Assembly: GCA_052435735.1 (NCBI GenBank)
Contig: JBQVNB010000013.1
Location: 62,001 to 126,000, forward strand
Origin: Aliihoeflea sp052435735
Lineage (GTDB): Bacteria > Pseudomonadota > Alphaproteobacteria > Rhizobiales > Rhizobiaceae
DNA: 64,000 nt
Direction: 5' to 3'
Shown here: piece by piece, positions 7,295 through 14,918 of the stretch
How the letters are laid out: every line of letters starts with the position of its first letter
How positions within the stretch are numbered: the first letter of the stretch is position 1
Made by a program: the position numbers and the translations under genes
The notes under the pieces: generated by a model
What the model was told of the DNA's origin: nothing
What the model saw: only the letters and a program-made list of their open reading frames with translations
Databases searched by the model: none

Positions 7295-8880
7295 TGCCGC
7301 GCTACCAGTACCAGCCGTTCGAATACAAGACGCCGCCGGAACTCTCCGGCGAGGCGGGTGCACGCAGGAAGATCGTCATCGTCGGCGCCGGGCCGGTGGC
7401 CCTCGCTGCGGCGATCGACTGCGCGCTGCACGGCATCGAATGCGTGGTGCTGGACGACAACGACGTCGTCTCGCTGGGCAGCCGCGCGATCTGCTGGTCG
7501 AAGCGCACGCTGGAGATTATGGACCGCCTCGGCATCGGCGAGCGCATGGTCGAAAAGGGCGTGACGTGGAAGGTGGGGCGGTTGTTTCACCGCGACCGCG
7601 AGGTCTGGAATTTCGACCTCCTGCCCGAGCCCGGCCACAAGATGCCGGCTTTCATCAACCTCCAGCAATATTACGTCGAGCGGTATCTGGTCGAACGCGC
7701 GGCCGAGTTTAAGGACCTGATCGACCTCAGATGGAAGAACCGTGTGACGGGTGTCGAGCCATCCGCCGACGGTGTGCGTGTTTCGGTCGAGACGCCGGAC
7801 GGCACCTACGAAATCGAGACCGACTGGCTGCTCGCCTGCGACGGGGCACGCTCGCCGGTTCGCGCGATGATGGGCCTCGATTTCGCCGGCCGCGTCTTCG
7901 AGGAACGGTTCCTGATCGCCGATGTCGAGATGAAAGCGGATTTTCCGCCGGAGCGCTGGTTCTGGTTCGAGCCGCCCTTCCACAAGGGACAGTCCGCGCT
8001 TTTGCATAAGCAACCGGACGACATCTACCGCATCGATCTGCAACTTGGCTGGGACGCCGATCCGGAGGTGGAGAAGCGGTCCGAAAACGTCATCCCGCGC
8101 ATCGAGGCGATCGTCGGCCATCGCGATTTCACGCTCGACTGGGTGTCGGTCTACACCTTCCAGTGCCGCCGGCTCGACCGTTTCGTCCATGGCCGCGTCG
8201 TCTTCGCGGGCGATAGCGCGCACATCGTCTCCCCCTTCGGCGCGCGCGGCGGCAATGGCGGCATCCAGGACGTCGACAATCTCATCTGGAAGTTGGCGAT
8301 GGTGGTGAAGGGCGAGGCACCCGAAAACCTCAGCGCCACCTATGATGAAGAGCGCATCCACGGCGCCGACGAGAACATCCTGAACTCCGCACGCGCGACC
8401 GGCTTCATGACACCCAAAAGCGAGATGGAACGCATCTTCCGCCACGCGGTGCTCGACCTTGCCGGCGAGCACGAATTCGCGCGGCGGTTGGTGAATTCGG
8501 GACGCCTGTCGCGGCCCTGCTCGCTGGCGGGGCTATCGCTGCAAGGCCAGGGGGAGGGCGTCGGGCAGGCGATGTCCGATGCGCCGGTAAAAGGCGGCTG
8601 GCTGCTCGACCATTTCGGCGGACGCTTCGCGGTGATGGCGGTCGAGGCGGATCTGCCGGACGGCCTGCCGGCGGAAATCGACCGCATCGTCGTTACCACT
8701 GACTGGTCGCGACGGGGTGACACAACGACGTTGATCGATGCCGAGGGGCTGGTCGCGAAACGCTACGGCGCCGGCACGGTCTGGCTGGTCCGGCCCGACC
8801 AGCATCTGGCGGCACGGTTCGACAATCCGTCGGTGGCGGAGATCGTCGCTGCATATGAGCGCGCGAGGGGGATGGTATGA
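7294..8880 (+). CDS. FAD-dependent aromatic monooxygenase, MhaA/MhpA-like
   Basis: A 528-residue group-A flavoprotein hydroxylase. Residues 26-40 carry the FAD dinucleotide motif (IVIVGAGPVALAAA). A second FAD motif, VFAGDSAHIVSPFGARGGNGG, is near residues 304-324, and a thioredoxin-like C-terminal region follows, as in 3-(3-hydroxyphenyl)propionate and phenol hydroxylases. The start overlaps the DinB stop and the end overlaps the DUF2783 start, so the three are translationally coupled. A flavoprotein with a very small partner in a homogentisate locus resembles the 3-hydroxyphenylacetate 6-hydroxylase MhaAB of Pseudomonas putida, which makes homogentisate. That substrate is inferred from memory of the system and from context. 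Confidence 0.8.
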   Translation: MPRYQYQPFEYKTPPELSGEAGARRKIVIVGAGPVALAAAIDCALHGIECVVLDDNDVVSLGSRAICWSKRTLEIMDRLGIGERMVEKGVTWKVGRLFHRDREVWNFDLLPEPGHKMPAFINLQQYYVERYLVERAAEFKDLIDLRWKNRVTGVEPSADGVRVSVETPDGTYEIETDWLLACDGARSPVRAMMGLDFAGRVFEERFLIADVEMKADFPPERWFWFEPPFHKGQSALLHKQPDDIYRIDLQLGWDADPEVEKRSENVIPRIEAIVGHRDFTLDWVSVYTFQCRRLDRFVHGRVVFAGDSAHIVSPFGARGGNGGIQDVDNLIWKLAMVVKGEAPENLSATYDEERIHGADENILNSARATGFMTPKSEMERIFRHAVLDLAGEHEFARRLVNSGRLSRPCSLAGLSLQGQGEGVGQAMSDAPVKGGWLLDHFGGRFAVMAVEADLPDGLPAEIDRIVVTTDWSRRGDTTTLIDAEGLVAKRYGAGTVWLVRPDQHLAARFDNPSVAEIVAAYERARGMV

Positions 8881-9074
8881 GCGAGATCGGCGAGGACCGG
8901 CTGGGTGCAGCGGGTGACGATGTCTACGCCGCGCTGATGGCCGCGCATGACGGGCTGAGCCTGGAAGAAAGCACGCGGCTGAATGCCAGGCTTGTGTTGC
9001 TGTTAATGAATGAGGTCAGCGACACTAAGCGTATCAAGGCGGCGATTGGGGCTGCGAAAAAGTTGACGACGTGA
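8877..9074 (+). CDS. DUF2783 small protein, possible coupling subunit of the monooxygenase
   Basis: A 65-residue protein starting with an ATGA overlap on the monooxygenase stop. It has the DUF2783 pattern: DDVYAALMAAHDGLSLEES, then a helix NARLVLLLMNEV and a short polar tail. There is no signal peptide or membrane segment. Small proteins of this size downstream of the flavoprotein act as coupling proteins in MhaAB-type hydroxylases; whether DUF2783 and MhaB are the same family I cannot verify here. Constant pairing with, and overlap of, the flavoprotein gene supports a joint function. Confidence 0.75.
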   Translation: MSEIGEDRLGAAGDDVYAALMAAHDGLSLEESTRLNARLVLLLMNEVSDTKRIKAAIGAAKKLTT

Positions 9075-9093
9075 ATTTCGGTAGTTACATTTA

Positions 9094-9348
9094 ATGCAGA
9101 TCGTGTGGGACGAACCCAAGCGGATCAAGAATTTGCGCAAGCATTTGCTGGACTTTGCGGACCTTGACCCAACGTATTTCGATCGAAGCGTGGTTACGGC
9201 TGCCAGAGACGGACGCTTCAAGGCGACTACAAATTGGCAAGGTCACGACATGACCGTGGCATTCCGGCCTTTAGGACGTGAGGCGATCTCGGTGATCTCA
9301 ATGCGACCCGCAAGTTTTGCCGAAAGGAAGCGAATATGGCGCGGCTGA
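9094..9348 (+). CDS. brnT: BrnT-family ribonuclease toxin (module 1)
   Basis: An 84-residue RelE-fold toxin of the BrnT type: VWDEPKRIKNLRKHLLDFADL at the N-terminus, the F-x-D-R-S-V segment, and the terminal ISMRPASFAERKRIW (R-A/S-x-x-E-R motif). BrnT is an mRNA-cleaving endoribonuclease neutralised by BrnA encoded just downstream. No Shine-Dalgarno precedes the ATG; instead TTGACG (9063-9068), a 17-bp spacer and TACATT (9086-9091) lie immediately upstream. The gene is noticeably more A/T-rich than the flanking metabolic genes. It overlaps brnA by 13 bp. Confidence 0.88.
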   Translation: MQIVWDEPKRIKNLRKHLLDFADLDPTYFDRSVVTAARDGRFKATTNWQGHDMTVAFRPLGREAISVISMRPASFAERKRIWRG

Positions 9349-9665
9349 AGGTGAATGATCAAATTCAGAACGAGCCGGAAAACTGGACGGATGCTCAAGA
9401 GGCCGACCTTCTTCGCAAAATTGCAGACGATCCTGATGATTGGGTGTCGACGGACGAAGAACTAAGGCAGGCTCGCCCCTTCGCCGAAGTTTTCCGGGAA
9501 CTGGCTGCGAGCATTGAGCGTAGCCGTGGCCGACCTTCGGTCGAAAACCCAAAAAAACAGGTGACCTTGCGGTTGGACGGCGATGTGATCGAGACATTCC
9601 GCGCTTCCGGCCCAGGCTGGCAAAGCCGCATGAACGCGGCTTTGCGGAAGGCTGCAGGGCTATAA
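9336..9665 (+). CDS. brnA: BrnA-family antitoxin (module 1)
   Basis: A 109-residue antitoxin with an acidic, toxin-binding N-terminal half and a C-terminal ribbon-helix-helix DNA-binding part (KKQVTLRLDGDVIETFRASGPGWQSRMNAALRKAAG), the standard BrnA end. It is translated from an ATG inside brnT, which is typical coupling for the pair. BrnA binds BrnT and represses the shared promoter. The module lies between the monooxygenase operon and the convergent hpd gene and has no visible metabolic tie to either. Confidence 0.9.
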   Translation: MARLKVNDQIQNEPENWTDAQEADLLRKIADDPDDWVSTDEELRQARPFAEVFRELAASIERSRGRPSVENPKKQVTLRLDGDVIETFRASGPGWQSRMNAALRKAAGL

Positions 9666-9671
9666 GACGAA

Positions 9672-10784
9672 CTATTCCGCCGCCTCGACCTTGATCACGC
9701 CGCGCCTGATCTGGTCTTCCTCGATGCTCTCGAACAGGGCGCGGAAATTGCCTTCGCCGAAGCCTTCGTCGCCCTTTCGCTGGATGAACTCGAAAAAGAT
9801 CGGGCCGATCACGGTTTTCGAGAATATCTGCAGCAGGATCTTCGTCGTGCCGCCGTCAAGCACGCCTTCGCCGTCGATCAGGATGCCGTGCTTTTTCATG
9901 CGGTCGATCGGCTCGTCATGGCCGGCGACGCGCTCGTGGCTCTTTTCGTAATAGGTTTCGGGCGGCTTCGGCATGAATTTCAGGCCGTTGGCGTCGAGCC
10001 TGTCGGTGGCATCAAAGATGCCGTCCGTGCCGACCGCGATGTGCTGGATGCCTTCGCCCTTGTACTTGCGCAGATATTCCTCGATCTGGCTCGTCTCGTC
10101 CTTGGACTCGTTGAGCGGAATGCGGATCTTTCCGCAGGGGCTGGTGATCGCGCGGCTCATCAGGCCGGTGATGCGGCCGTCGATGTTGAAGAAGTGGATC
10201 TGCTTGAAGCCGAACAATTCGCGGTAGAAGGCCCACCACTTGTCCATGTTGCCGCGAAAGACGTTGTGGGTGAGGTGGTCGAGATAGTAGAAGCCGACGC
10301 CTTCGGGCTTCGGGTTTTTTTCGCCCAGCCACTCGAATTCGGCCTCGTAGGCCGAACCGCGGTCGCCATACGTCTCGACGAAATAGAGAAGCGAGCCGCC
10401 GATGCCGACGATGGCGGGCACGTCGAGCGTCTTGTCGTCGCCCTCATAGGGCGTCGCGCCCTTGGAGACGGCGTGGTCAAATGCGTGTTTCGCATCGACG
10501 ACGCGCCAGGCCATGGCGGGAGCGCAGGGGCCGTGCTCGTCGACGAAGCGCATCGCGTGCGAGCCGGGTTCGGCATTGACGACATAGTTGATGTCGCCCT
10601 GCCGCCAGACGTCGATCTTCTTGGTCCTGTGGGTCGCGACCTTGGTGTAACCCATGCGCGTGAAGAGTTCGGCGAGCTTTTCGGGCTCGGGATGCGCGAA
10701 CTCGACGAACTCGAAACCGTCGGTGCCGGCGGGGTTGGCGCGGGTGATCTCGGCGGGCGGCGCGTCGTGCGGGAAGGGACCCAT
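9672..10784 (-). CDS. hpd: 4-hydroxyphenylpyruvate dioxygenase
   Basis: Alpha-keto-acid-dependent iron dioxygenase converting 4-hydroxyphenylpyruvate to homogentisate, the substrate of HmgA encoded nearby. The start at 10784 follows AGGAGG-A-TGAA and gives 370 residues, the usual bacterial length; an open extension upstream runs through the divergent regulator and is rejected. Visible features: two vicinal-oxygen-chelate domains, and iron ligands in LDHLTHNVFRGN (His), GIQHIAVGTD (His) and FFEFIQRKGDEGFGEGNF (Glu, with the C-terminal gating helix). It is divergent from an Lrp-type regulator. Confidence 0.96.
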   Translation of the reverse strand: MGPFPHDAPPAEITRANPAGTDGFEFVEFAHPEPEKLAELFTRMGYTKVATHRTKKIDVWRQGDINYVVNAEPGSHAMRFVDEHGPCAPAMAWRVVDAKHAFDHAVSKGATPYEGDDKTLDVPAIVGIGGSLLYFVETYGDRGSAYEAEFEWLGEKNPKPEGVGFYYLDHLTHNVFRGNMDKWWAFYRELFGFKQIHFFNIDGRITGLMSRAITSPCGKIRIPLNESKDETSQIEEYLRKYKGEGIQHIAVGTDGIFDATDRLDANGLKFMPKPPETYYEKSHERVAGHDEPIDRMKKHGILIDGEGVLDGGTTKILLQIFSKTVIGPIFFEFIQRKGDEGFGEGNFRALFESIEEDQIRRGVIKVEAAE

Positions 10785-10883
10785 TTCATCCTCCTGAATT
10801 GATTGGCCCGATCCTACGCCGAAGGTCGTGCAAGCGGCTTGCATTCTGATGCGCGAAATGGGCAAGTTATGCACGAGGCATGC
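10785..10883. promoter_or_regulatory. hpd-lrp divergent region with two palindromes
   Basis: Between hpd and the divergent Lrp-type gene lies TGCAAGCGGCTTGCA (10829-10843), a perfect 7-bp inverted repeat around one base. A second dyad, ATGCA-7-TGCAT (10869-10873 and 10881-10885), lies about 40 bp away and overlaps the candidate start codons of the regulator. Spaced palindromes are what a multimeric Lrp/AsnC protein would bind, so this is the likely site of hpd control and autoregulation (inference). Confidence 0.5.
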
Positions 10884-11369
10884 ATGGATGGTGAGCAGAT
10901 GGCTGATATCGACCTTGTAGACGCATTCGATCGCAAGATACTCGCGCTTTTGCAGACGGATGCGCGGCTGACGAATAACGACCTTTCCGAACGCGTCCAC
11001 CTCTCACCCTCGCAATGCTCGCGGCGACGACAGCGGCTGGAGGAGGCCGGTTTCATCAAGGGATACCGTGCGACGCTCGACCGCGACCGGCTCGGCTTTC
11101 CGCTGGTCAACGTCATCTCGGTGACGCTCGCCACCCACAACCGCGATAATGCGCAGCGCTTTTCCGAGCTTCTGGCGCGTCTGCCGCAGGTGCAGGAGGC
11201 CTACGCGCTGACGGGCGAGATGGACTATTTCCTCAAGGTCGTCACGCCCGACCTGAAGTCGCTCGCCGACTTCGTCAACGAAGTGCTCCTGCCGCATGAA
11301 TCGGTGCAGCATGTGAAGACGGCGATCGTGCTGCAGACGTTGAAGGAGACGGATGCGTTGCCGCTCTAA
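10884..11369 (+). CDS. Lrp/AsnC-family regulator, probable regulator of hpd
   Basis: A feast/famine regulator of 161 residues from the ATG at 10884 (GAGG at 10875-10878); 10869 and 10899 are in-frame alternatives, and 10899 would leave the upstream dyad untranslated. The N-terminal HTH reads DRKILALLQTDARLTNNDLSERV, then LSPSQCSRRRQRLEEAGFIKGYRA. The C-terminal RAM ligand-binding domain includes YALTGEMDYFLKVV. An aromatic amino-acid effector and control of hpd are inferred from divergence and the palindromes between them. Confidence 0.88.
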   Translation: MDGEQMADIDLVDAFDRKILALLQTDARLTNNDLSERVHLSPSQCSRRRQRLEEAGFIKGYRATLDRDRLGFPLVNVISVTLATHNRDNAQRFSELLARLPQVQEAYALTGEMDYFLKVVTPDLKSLADFVNEVLLPHESVQHVKTAIVLQTLKETDALPL

Positions 11370-11488
11370 CGTGTTACGAAAATGACGCGTGACGGCTCTT
11401 TATTGTTACATAAATCCATGTAGGATCGCTGCCTGAAGACCGGTTATCGTGGGAGAGCGGCCGGTCCGCAGCATCAGGGAGGAAATCG

Positions 11489-12532
11489 ATGCAGATGAAG
11501 TCTTTCAGGGCGGCGCTCGCCGCCGGTGTGCTGGCCTCGGCGACGTGGCTGGCCGGTTCCACATCCGCACTGGCGCAGGAGGTGACGCTGCGGCTGCACC
11601 ATTTCCTGCCGGCGCAGGCCAACGTGCCGACCCACGTCCTCGACGTCTGGGCCGACAAGATCGAGGACGCTTCCGGCGACCGCATCAAGATCGAGCGTTA
11701 TCCGGCCATGCAACTCGGCGGCACGCCACCGCAGCTTTATGACCAGGCCGCCGAGGGCACGGTCGACATCGTCTGGACGCTGCCCGGCAACACGCCCGGC
11801 CGTTTCCCCTCCGTCGAGGTCTTCGAACTGCCCTTCATGATGACCAATGCCGAGGCGACGTCGCGCGCCTATTGGGACATCTTCGACGCCAGGCTGCGCG
11901 ACACCGAATTCGCCGACACGCACATTCTCGGCACCTGGGTCCATGGGCCCGGCATCATCCATTCCAAGGAGCCGGTCGAGACGATGGAGGATCTGTCGGG
12001 CATGACGGTCCGCGCGCCGACACGCGTGATCACGGCACTCCTGACCGAGCTTGGCGCCAATCCGATCGGCATGCCGATCCCGCAGGTGCCCGAGGCGCTG
12101 TCGAAGGGCGTGATCCAGGGCGCGGTGGTGCCGTGGGAGGTCACGACCGCGCTGCGCGTTCCCGAACTGGTCGACAACCACACCGAATTCGGCGGCGACC
12201 ACGCGCTCTATACCACGACCTTCGTGCTGGCGATGAACAAGGCCAAGTATGACAGCCTGCCGGACGATCTGAAGGCGATCCTCGACGAGAATTCGGGCGC
12301 CGAGTTCTCGGCCTTCGCCGGCCGCACCCAGCAGGAATACGACGCGCCGGGCCGCAAGCTGGCCGAGGGCAACAACATCATCGAACTGTCGGCCGAGGAA
12401 TCGGCCAAGTGGCAGGAAGCCGCGCAGCCGGTGATCGACAACTGGGTCGCCGAGATGGACGGCAAGGGCATCGAAGGGCAGGCGCTGCTCGACGAGGCGC
12501 GCGGTCTGATCGAGAAATACACCGCCGAATAG
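11489..12532 (+). CDS. dctP: TRAP transporter substrate-binding protein DctP
   Basis: Periplasmic binding protein of a tripartite ATP-independent transporter, 347 residues. An export signal spans residues 1-29 with cleavage after ALA, followed by VTLRLHHFLPAQANVPTHVL. The conserved carboxylate-binding arginine lies in LSGMTVRAPTRV near residue 173. Start ATG 11489 follows GGGAGGAA. It heads a dctP-dctQ-dctM operon. TRAP systems usually import organic acids; the neighbourhood (aromatic-acid genes on one side, dicarboxylate genes on the other) fits but does not fix the substrate. Confidence 0.93.
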   Translation: MQMKSFRAALAAGVLASATWLAGSTSALAQEVTLRLHHFLPAQANVPTHVLDVWADKIEDASGDRIKIERYPAMQLGGTPPQLYDQAAEGTVDIVWTLPGNTPGRFPSVEVFELPFMMTNAEATSRAYWDIFDARLRDTEFADTHILGTWVHGPGIIHSKEPVETMEDLSGMTVRAPTRVITALLTELGANPIGMPIPQVPEALSKGVIQGAVVPWEVTTALRVPELVDNHTEFGGDHALYTTTFVLAMNKAKYDSLPDDLKAILDENSGAEFSAFAGRTQQEYDAPGRKLAEGNNIIELSAEESAKWQEAAQPVIDNWVAEMDGKGIEGQALLDEARGLIEKYTAE

Positions 12533-12547
12533 GTGAGGCGTTGCGTG

Positions 12548-12572
12548 GAGCGGAAGCCGTGGGTTTCCGCTC
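12548..12572 (+). promoter_or_regulatory. Hairpin between dctP and dctQM
   Basis: GAGCGGAA (12548-12555) pairs perfectly with TTCCGCTC (12565-12572) around a 9-nt loop just after the dctP stop, followed by a pyrimidine-rich stretch. With the 217-bp gap before dctQ it could terminate part of the transcripts or stabilise dctP mRNA, so that more binding protein than membrane subunits is made. The rest of the gap shows nothing recognisable apart from the dctQ ribosome-binding site. Confidence 0.55.
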
Positions 12573-12749
12573 CGCGCGTCTTTCCTTTTCCGCCTCGTGG
12601 GTGCACGGTCGGCATGGCGGCGGGACAACCGCCGTCAGCTTGATTCTCAACGTTATGTTCTATAACAATCCGCCTCAGGGAGTTCGTTGCTCCAGGCTTG
12701 GCACGGCTGTAGCCTGCCTGCCGGAGCGGTGTTGATGAGGGAGGAGAGG

Positions 12750-13280
12750 ATGAACCTCTCGCGATTCATGGCGGGGCTTGCACGCGGGCTGGCGATCATC
12801 GGTGGGCTGGCGCTGGTGGCGATCACGGTCATCACCGTGGTCTCGATCACCGGGCGCGGGCTGACGGCGTTCGGGCTGAGGCCGGTGCCGGGCGATTTCG
12901 AGCTGGTCGAGGCGGGCACCGCCTTCGCCGTCTTCGCCTTCCTGCCCTGGTGTCAGTTGACGCGCGGCCACGCGACCGTCGACGTCTTCACGAGCTTCCT
13001 GTCGCCGGCCATAAACCGGGTCATCGATCTCGTTGCAGAACTGCTGATGACGGCGGTGATCGTTCTCATCGCGCTGCAGCTCTGGCGCGGCATGTGGGAC
13101 AAGATCCGCTACCAGGAAACGACCTTCATCCTGCAGTTCCCCGTCTGGTGGGGCTTTGCGGCGGCGATGGCGGCGGCGTGCGTCGCGGTCGTCATCTCGA
13201 TCTACGTCCTTATCGTGCGCGTGCAGGAAGTGCGGACCGGCCGCACCATTCTCGGTCCCGGCCAGGGAGCAGTCCATTGA
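12750..13280 (+). CDS. dctQ: TRAP transporter small membrane subunit DctQ
   Basis: A 176-residue membrane protein with four hydrophobic helices (about 10-35, 48-68, 85-108 and 128-155). It contains the family pattern PGDFELVEAGTAFAVFAFLPWCQLTRGHATVDVF. The ATG at 12750 was chosen for the overlapping GGAGG (12740-12744); in-frame starts upstream lack a better site. DctQ partners DctM, and the stop codon overlaps the dctM start. Confidence 0.92.
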   Translation: MNLSRFMAGLARGLAIIGGLALVAITVITVVSITGRGLTAFGLRPVPGDFELVEAGTAFAVFAFLPWCQLTRGHATVDVFTSFLSPAINRVIDLVAELLMTAVIVLIALQLWRGMWDKIRYQETTFILQFPVWWGFAAAMAAACVAVVISIYVLIVRVQEVRTGRTILGPGQGAVH

Positions 13281-14599
13281 GCAATCTCGAACTCGGCCTC
13301 TGGTCGTTCCCGGCGCTCCTCTTCCTGATCTTCCTGCGCATTCCGATCGCGCTTGCCATGCTGGTGACGGGCCTCATCGGCACCTATCTCATCATGGGCT
13401 CGCCCGCGCCGATCCTGTCGCGGCTGAAGGGCGAGACCTATTCGACCTTCTCCAGCTATTCGCTGTCGATCATCCCGCTGTTCCTGCTGATGGGCCAGTT
13501 CGCCTCGCTTGGCGGCATGTCGCAGTCGCTGTTCAACGCCGCCAATTCCTGGCTCGGCCACCGCAAGGGCGGCGTCGCCATGTCGGCCATCGGCGCCTGT
13601 GCCGGGTTCGGGGCCATCTGCGGTTCTTCGCTGGCGACGGCGGCCACCATGGCGCAGGTCGCTCTGCCCGAACTCAAGCGCTACGGCTATTCTGGCGCGC
13701 TGGCAACGGGAACGCTTGCGGCCGGTGGTACGCTCGGCATCCTGATCCCGCCTTCGGTGGTCCTGGTCATCTATGCCATCCTCGCCGAGCAGAACATCGC
13801 CAAGCTCTTCGTTGCCGCCTTCATTCCCGGCATCCTCGCGGCTATCGGCTACATGATCGCAATCGCGATCTATGTCCGCCTCTATCCCGACTCCGCCGGA
13901 TCGAGCGAGCGCCAGCCCTATGCCCAGCGCTTCCGCGCATTGTTCGACGTCTGGCCGGTGTTGCTGGTGTTCATCGCCGTCGTCGGCGGCATCTATACGG
14001 GCTGGTTCACGCCCACCGAGGCGGCCGCCGTGGGCGCTGCCGGCACGGGTCTCATCGCATGGGTCAGTGGCGGGCTGACGCGCAGGACGCTGATCGATTC
14101 CATCCTGATGACGGCGTCGGCGACGGCCATGATCTTCTTCATCGTCTTCGGCGCGGCGTTCTACAATTCCTTCCTGGCGCTTTCGCAGATGCCGGTCGCT
14201 GCCGCGACGTTCATCACCAGCCAGGGCTTCGAGCCGATGATGGTTCTGATCGGCATCCTGTTCTTCTACGTCGTGCTCGGCTGCTTCATGGATTCGCTGT
14301 CCATGATCCTCCTGACGATCCCGATTTTCTTCCCGATCGTCTCGGCCCTCGATTTCGGCCTCGGGCCGGAAGAGTTCGCGCTGTGGTTCGGCATCCTCGT
14401 CCTGATCGTCGTCGAGGTGGGGCTGATCACGCCGCCGGTGGGCATGAACCTCTTCGTCATCAACTCGATGGATCGATCGACGCCCATCATGCAGACCTAC
14501 AAGGGCGTCATGCCCTTCGTGATGAGCGACATGTTCCGCACGATCATCCTCCTGGCCTTCCCGGTGATCACGCTGTTCCTGGTGCGGGTGCTGTACTGA
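13277..14599 (+). CDS. dctM: TRAP transporter large permease DctM
   Basis: The transport channel of the TRAP system, 440 residues and strongly hydrophobic throughout. Start is TTG 13277, overlapping the dctQ stop (TTGA), with AGGGAG shortly upstream; the open frame extends further 5' but only as a shadow of dctQ. Recognisable segments are FRIPIALAML-like FLRIPIALAMLVTG, GGTLGILIPPSVVLVIYAILAEQNIAKLF, and VEVGLITPPVGMNLFVI near the C-terminus. It couples organic-acid import to the sodium gradient (family knowledge). Confidence 0.94.
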   Translation: MSNLELGLWSFPALLFLIFLRIPIALAMLVTGLIGTYLIMGSPAPILSRLKGETYSTFSSYSLSIIPLFLLMGQFASLGGMSQSLFNAANSWLGHRKGGVAMSAIGACAGFGAICGSSLATAATMAQVALPELKRYGYSGALATGTLAAGGTLGILIPPSVVLVIYAILAEQNIAKLFVAAFIPGILAAIGYMIAIAIYVRLYPDSAGSSERQPYAQRFRALFDVWPVLLVFIAVVGGIYTGWFTPTEAAAVGAAGTGLIAWVSGGLTRRTLIDSILMTASATAMIFFIVFGAAFYNSFLALSQMPVAAATFITSQGFEPMMVLIGILFFYVVLGCFMDSLSMILLTIPIFFPIVSALDFGLGPEEFALWFGILVLIVVEVGLITPPVGMNLFVINSMDRSTPIMQTYKGVMPFVMSDMFRTIILLAFPVITLFLVRVLY

Positions 14600-14614
14600 G
14601 CATGGCTGACATGT

Positions 14615-14649
14615 CTCCAATTTGTGATACGGTGTATTACAAATTGGAG
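14615..14649 (+). promoter_or_regulatory. Palindromic operator enclosing the Shine-Dalgarno of the RHH antitoxin
   Basis: CTCCAATTTGT (14615-14625) and ACAAATTGGAG (14639-14649) are a perfect 11-bp inverted repeat. The 13-bp spacer itself contains ATAC-ggt-GTAT, so nearly 35 bp are symmetric. The right arm includes most of the GGAGG used by the antitoxin ATG at 14658. It is a likely autoregulatory operator; in RNA, the hairpin would also hide the ribosome-binding site. Confidence 0.7.
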
Positions 14650-14657
14650 GTGCCGCA

Positions 14658-14918
14658 ATGACCAAGCCCCCCTTGTCCGATCCGATCGCCATGAGGCTTC
14701 CGGAAGACATGCTGTCGGCGATCGAGGAGATCGCGCAAACCTGCGACCGTTCCCGCAGTTGGGTGATCGTCCGGGCGCTGAAATTCTATTTGGCGTCCGA
14801 AGGCGCGGATATTCTGGCGGTCAGTGCCGGTCGCAAACAAGCCGATGCTGGCGCGAGCGAGGACATGGACAAGGTCCTGCGCGAGGTAAGCGAACTCGTC
14901 GGACGGCGCGTTGCCTAG
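14658..14918 (+). CDS. Ribbon-helix-helix antitoxin (ParD/CopG-like)
   Basis: An 86-residue antitoxin with an N-terminal RHH domain: SDPIAMRLPEDMLSAIEEIA as strand and first helix, then CDRSRSWVIVRALKFYL as the second helix. A flexible acidic C-terminal tail for toxin binding follows. GGAGG at 14646-14650 precedes the ATG. The toxin gene starts inside its last codons. It lies after dctM on the same strand but has its own palindromic operator. Confidence 0.88.
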   Translation: MTKPPLSDPIAMRLPEDMLSAIEEIAQTCDRSRSWVIVRALKFYLASEGADILAVSAGRKQADAGASEDMDKVLREVSELVGRRVA

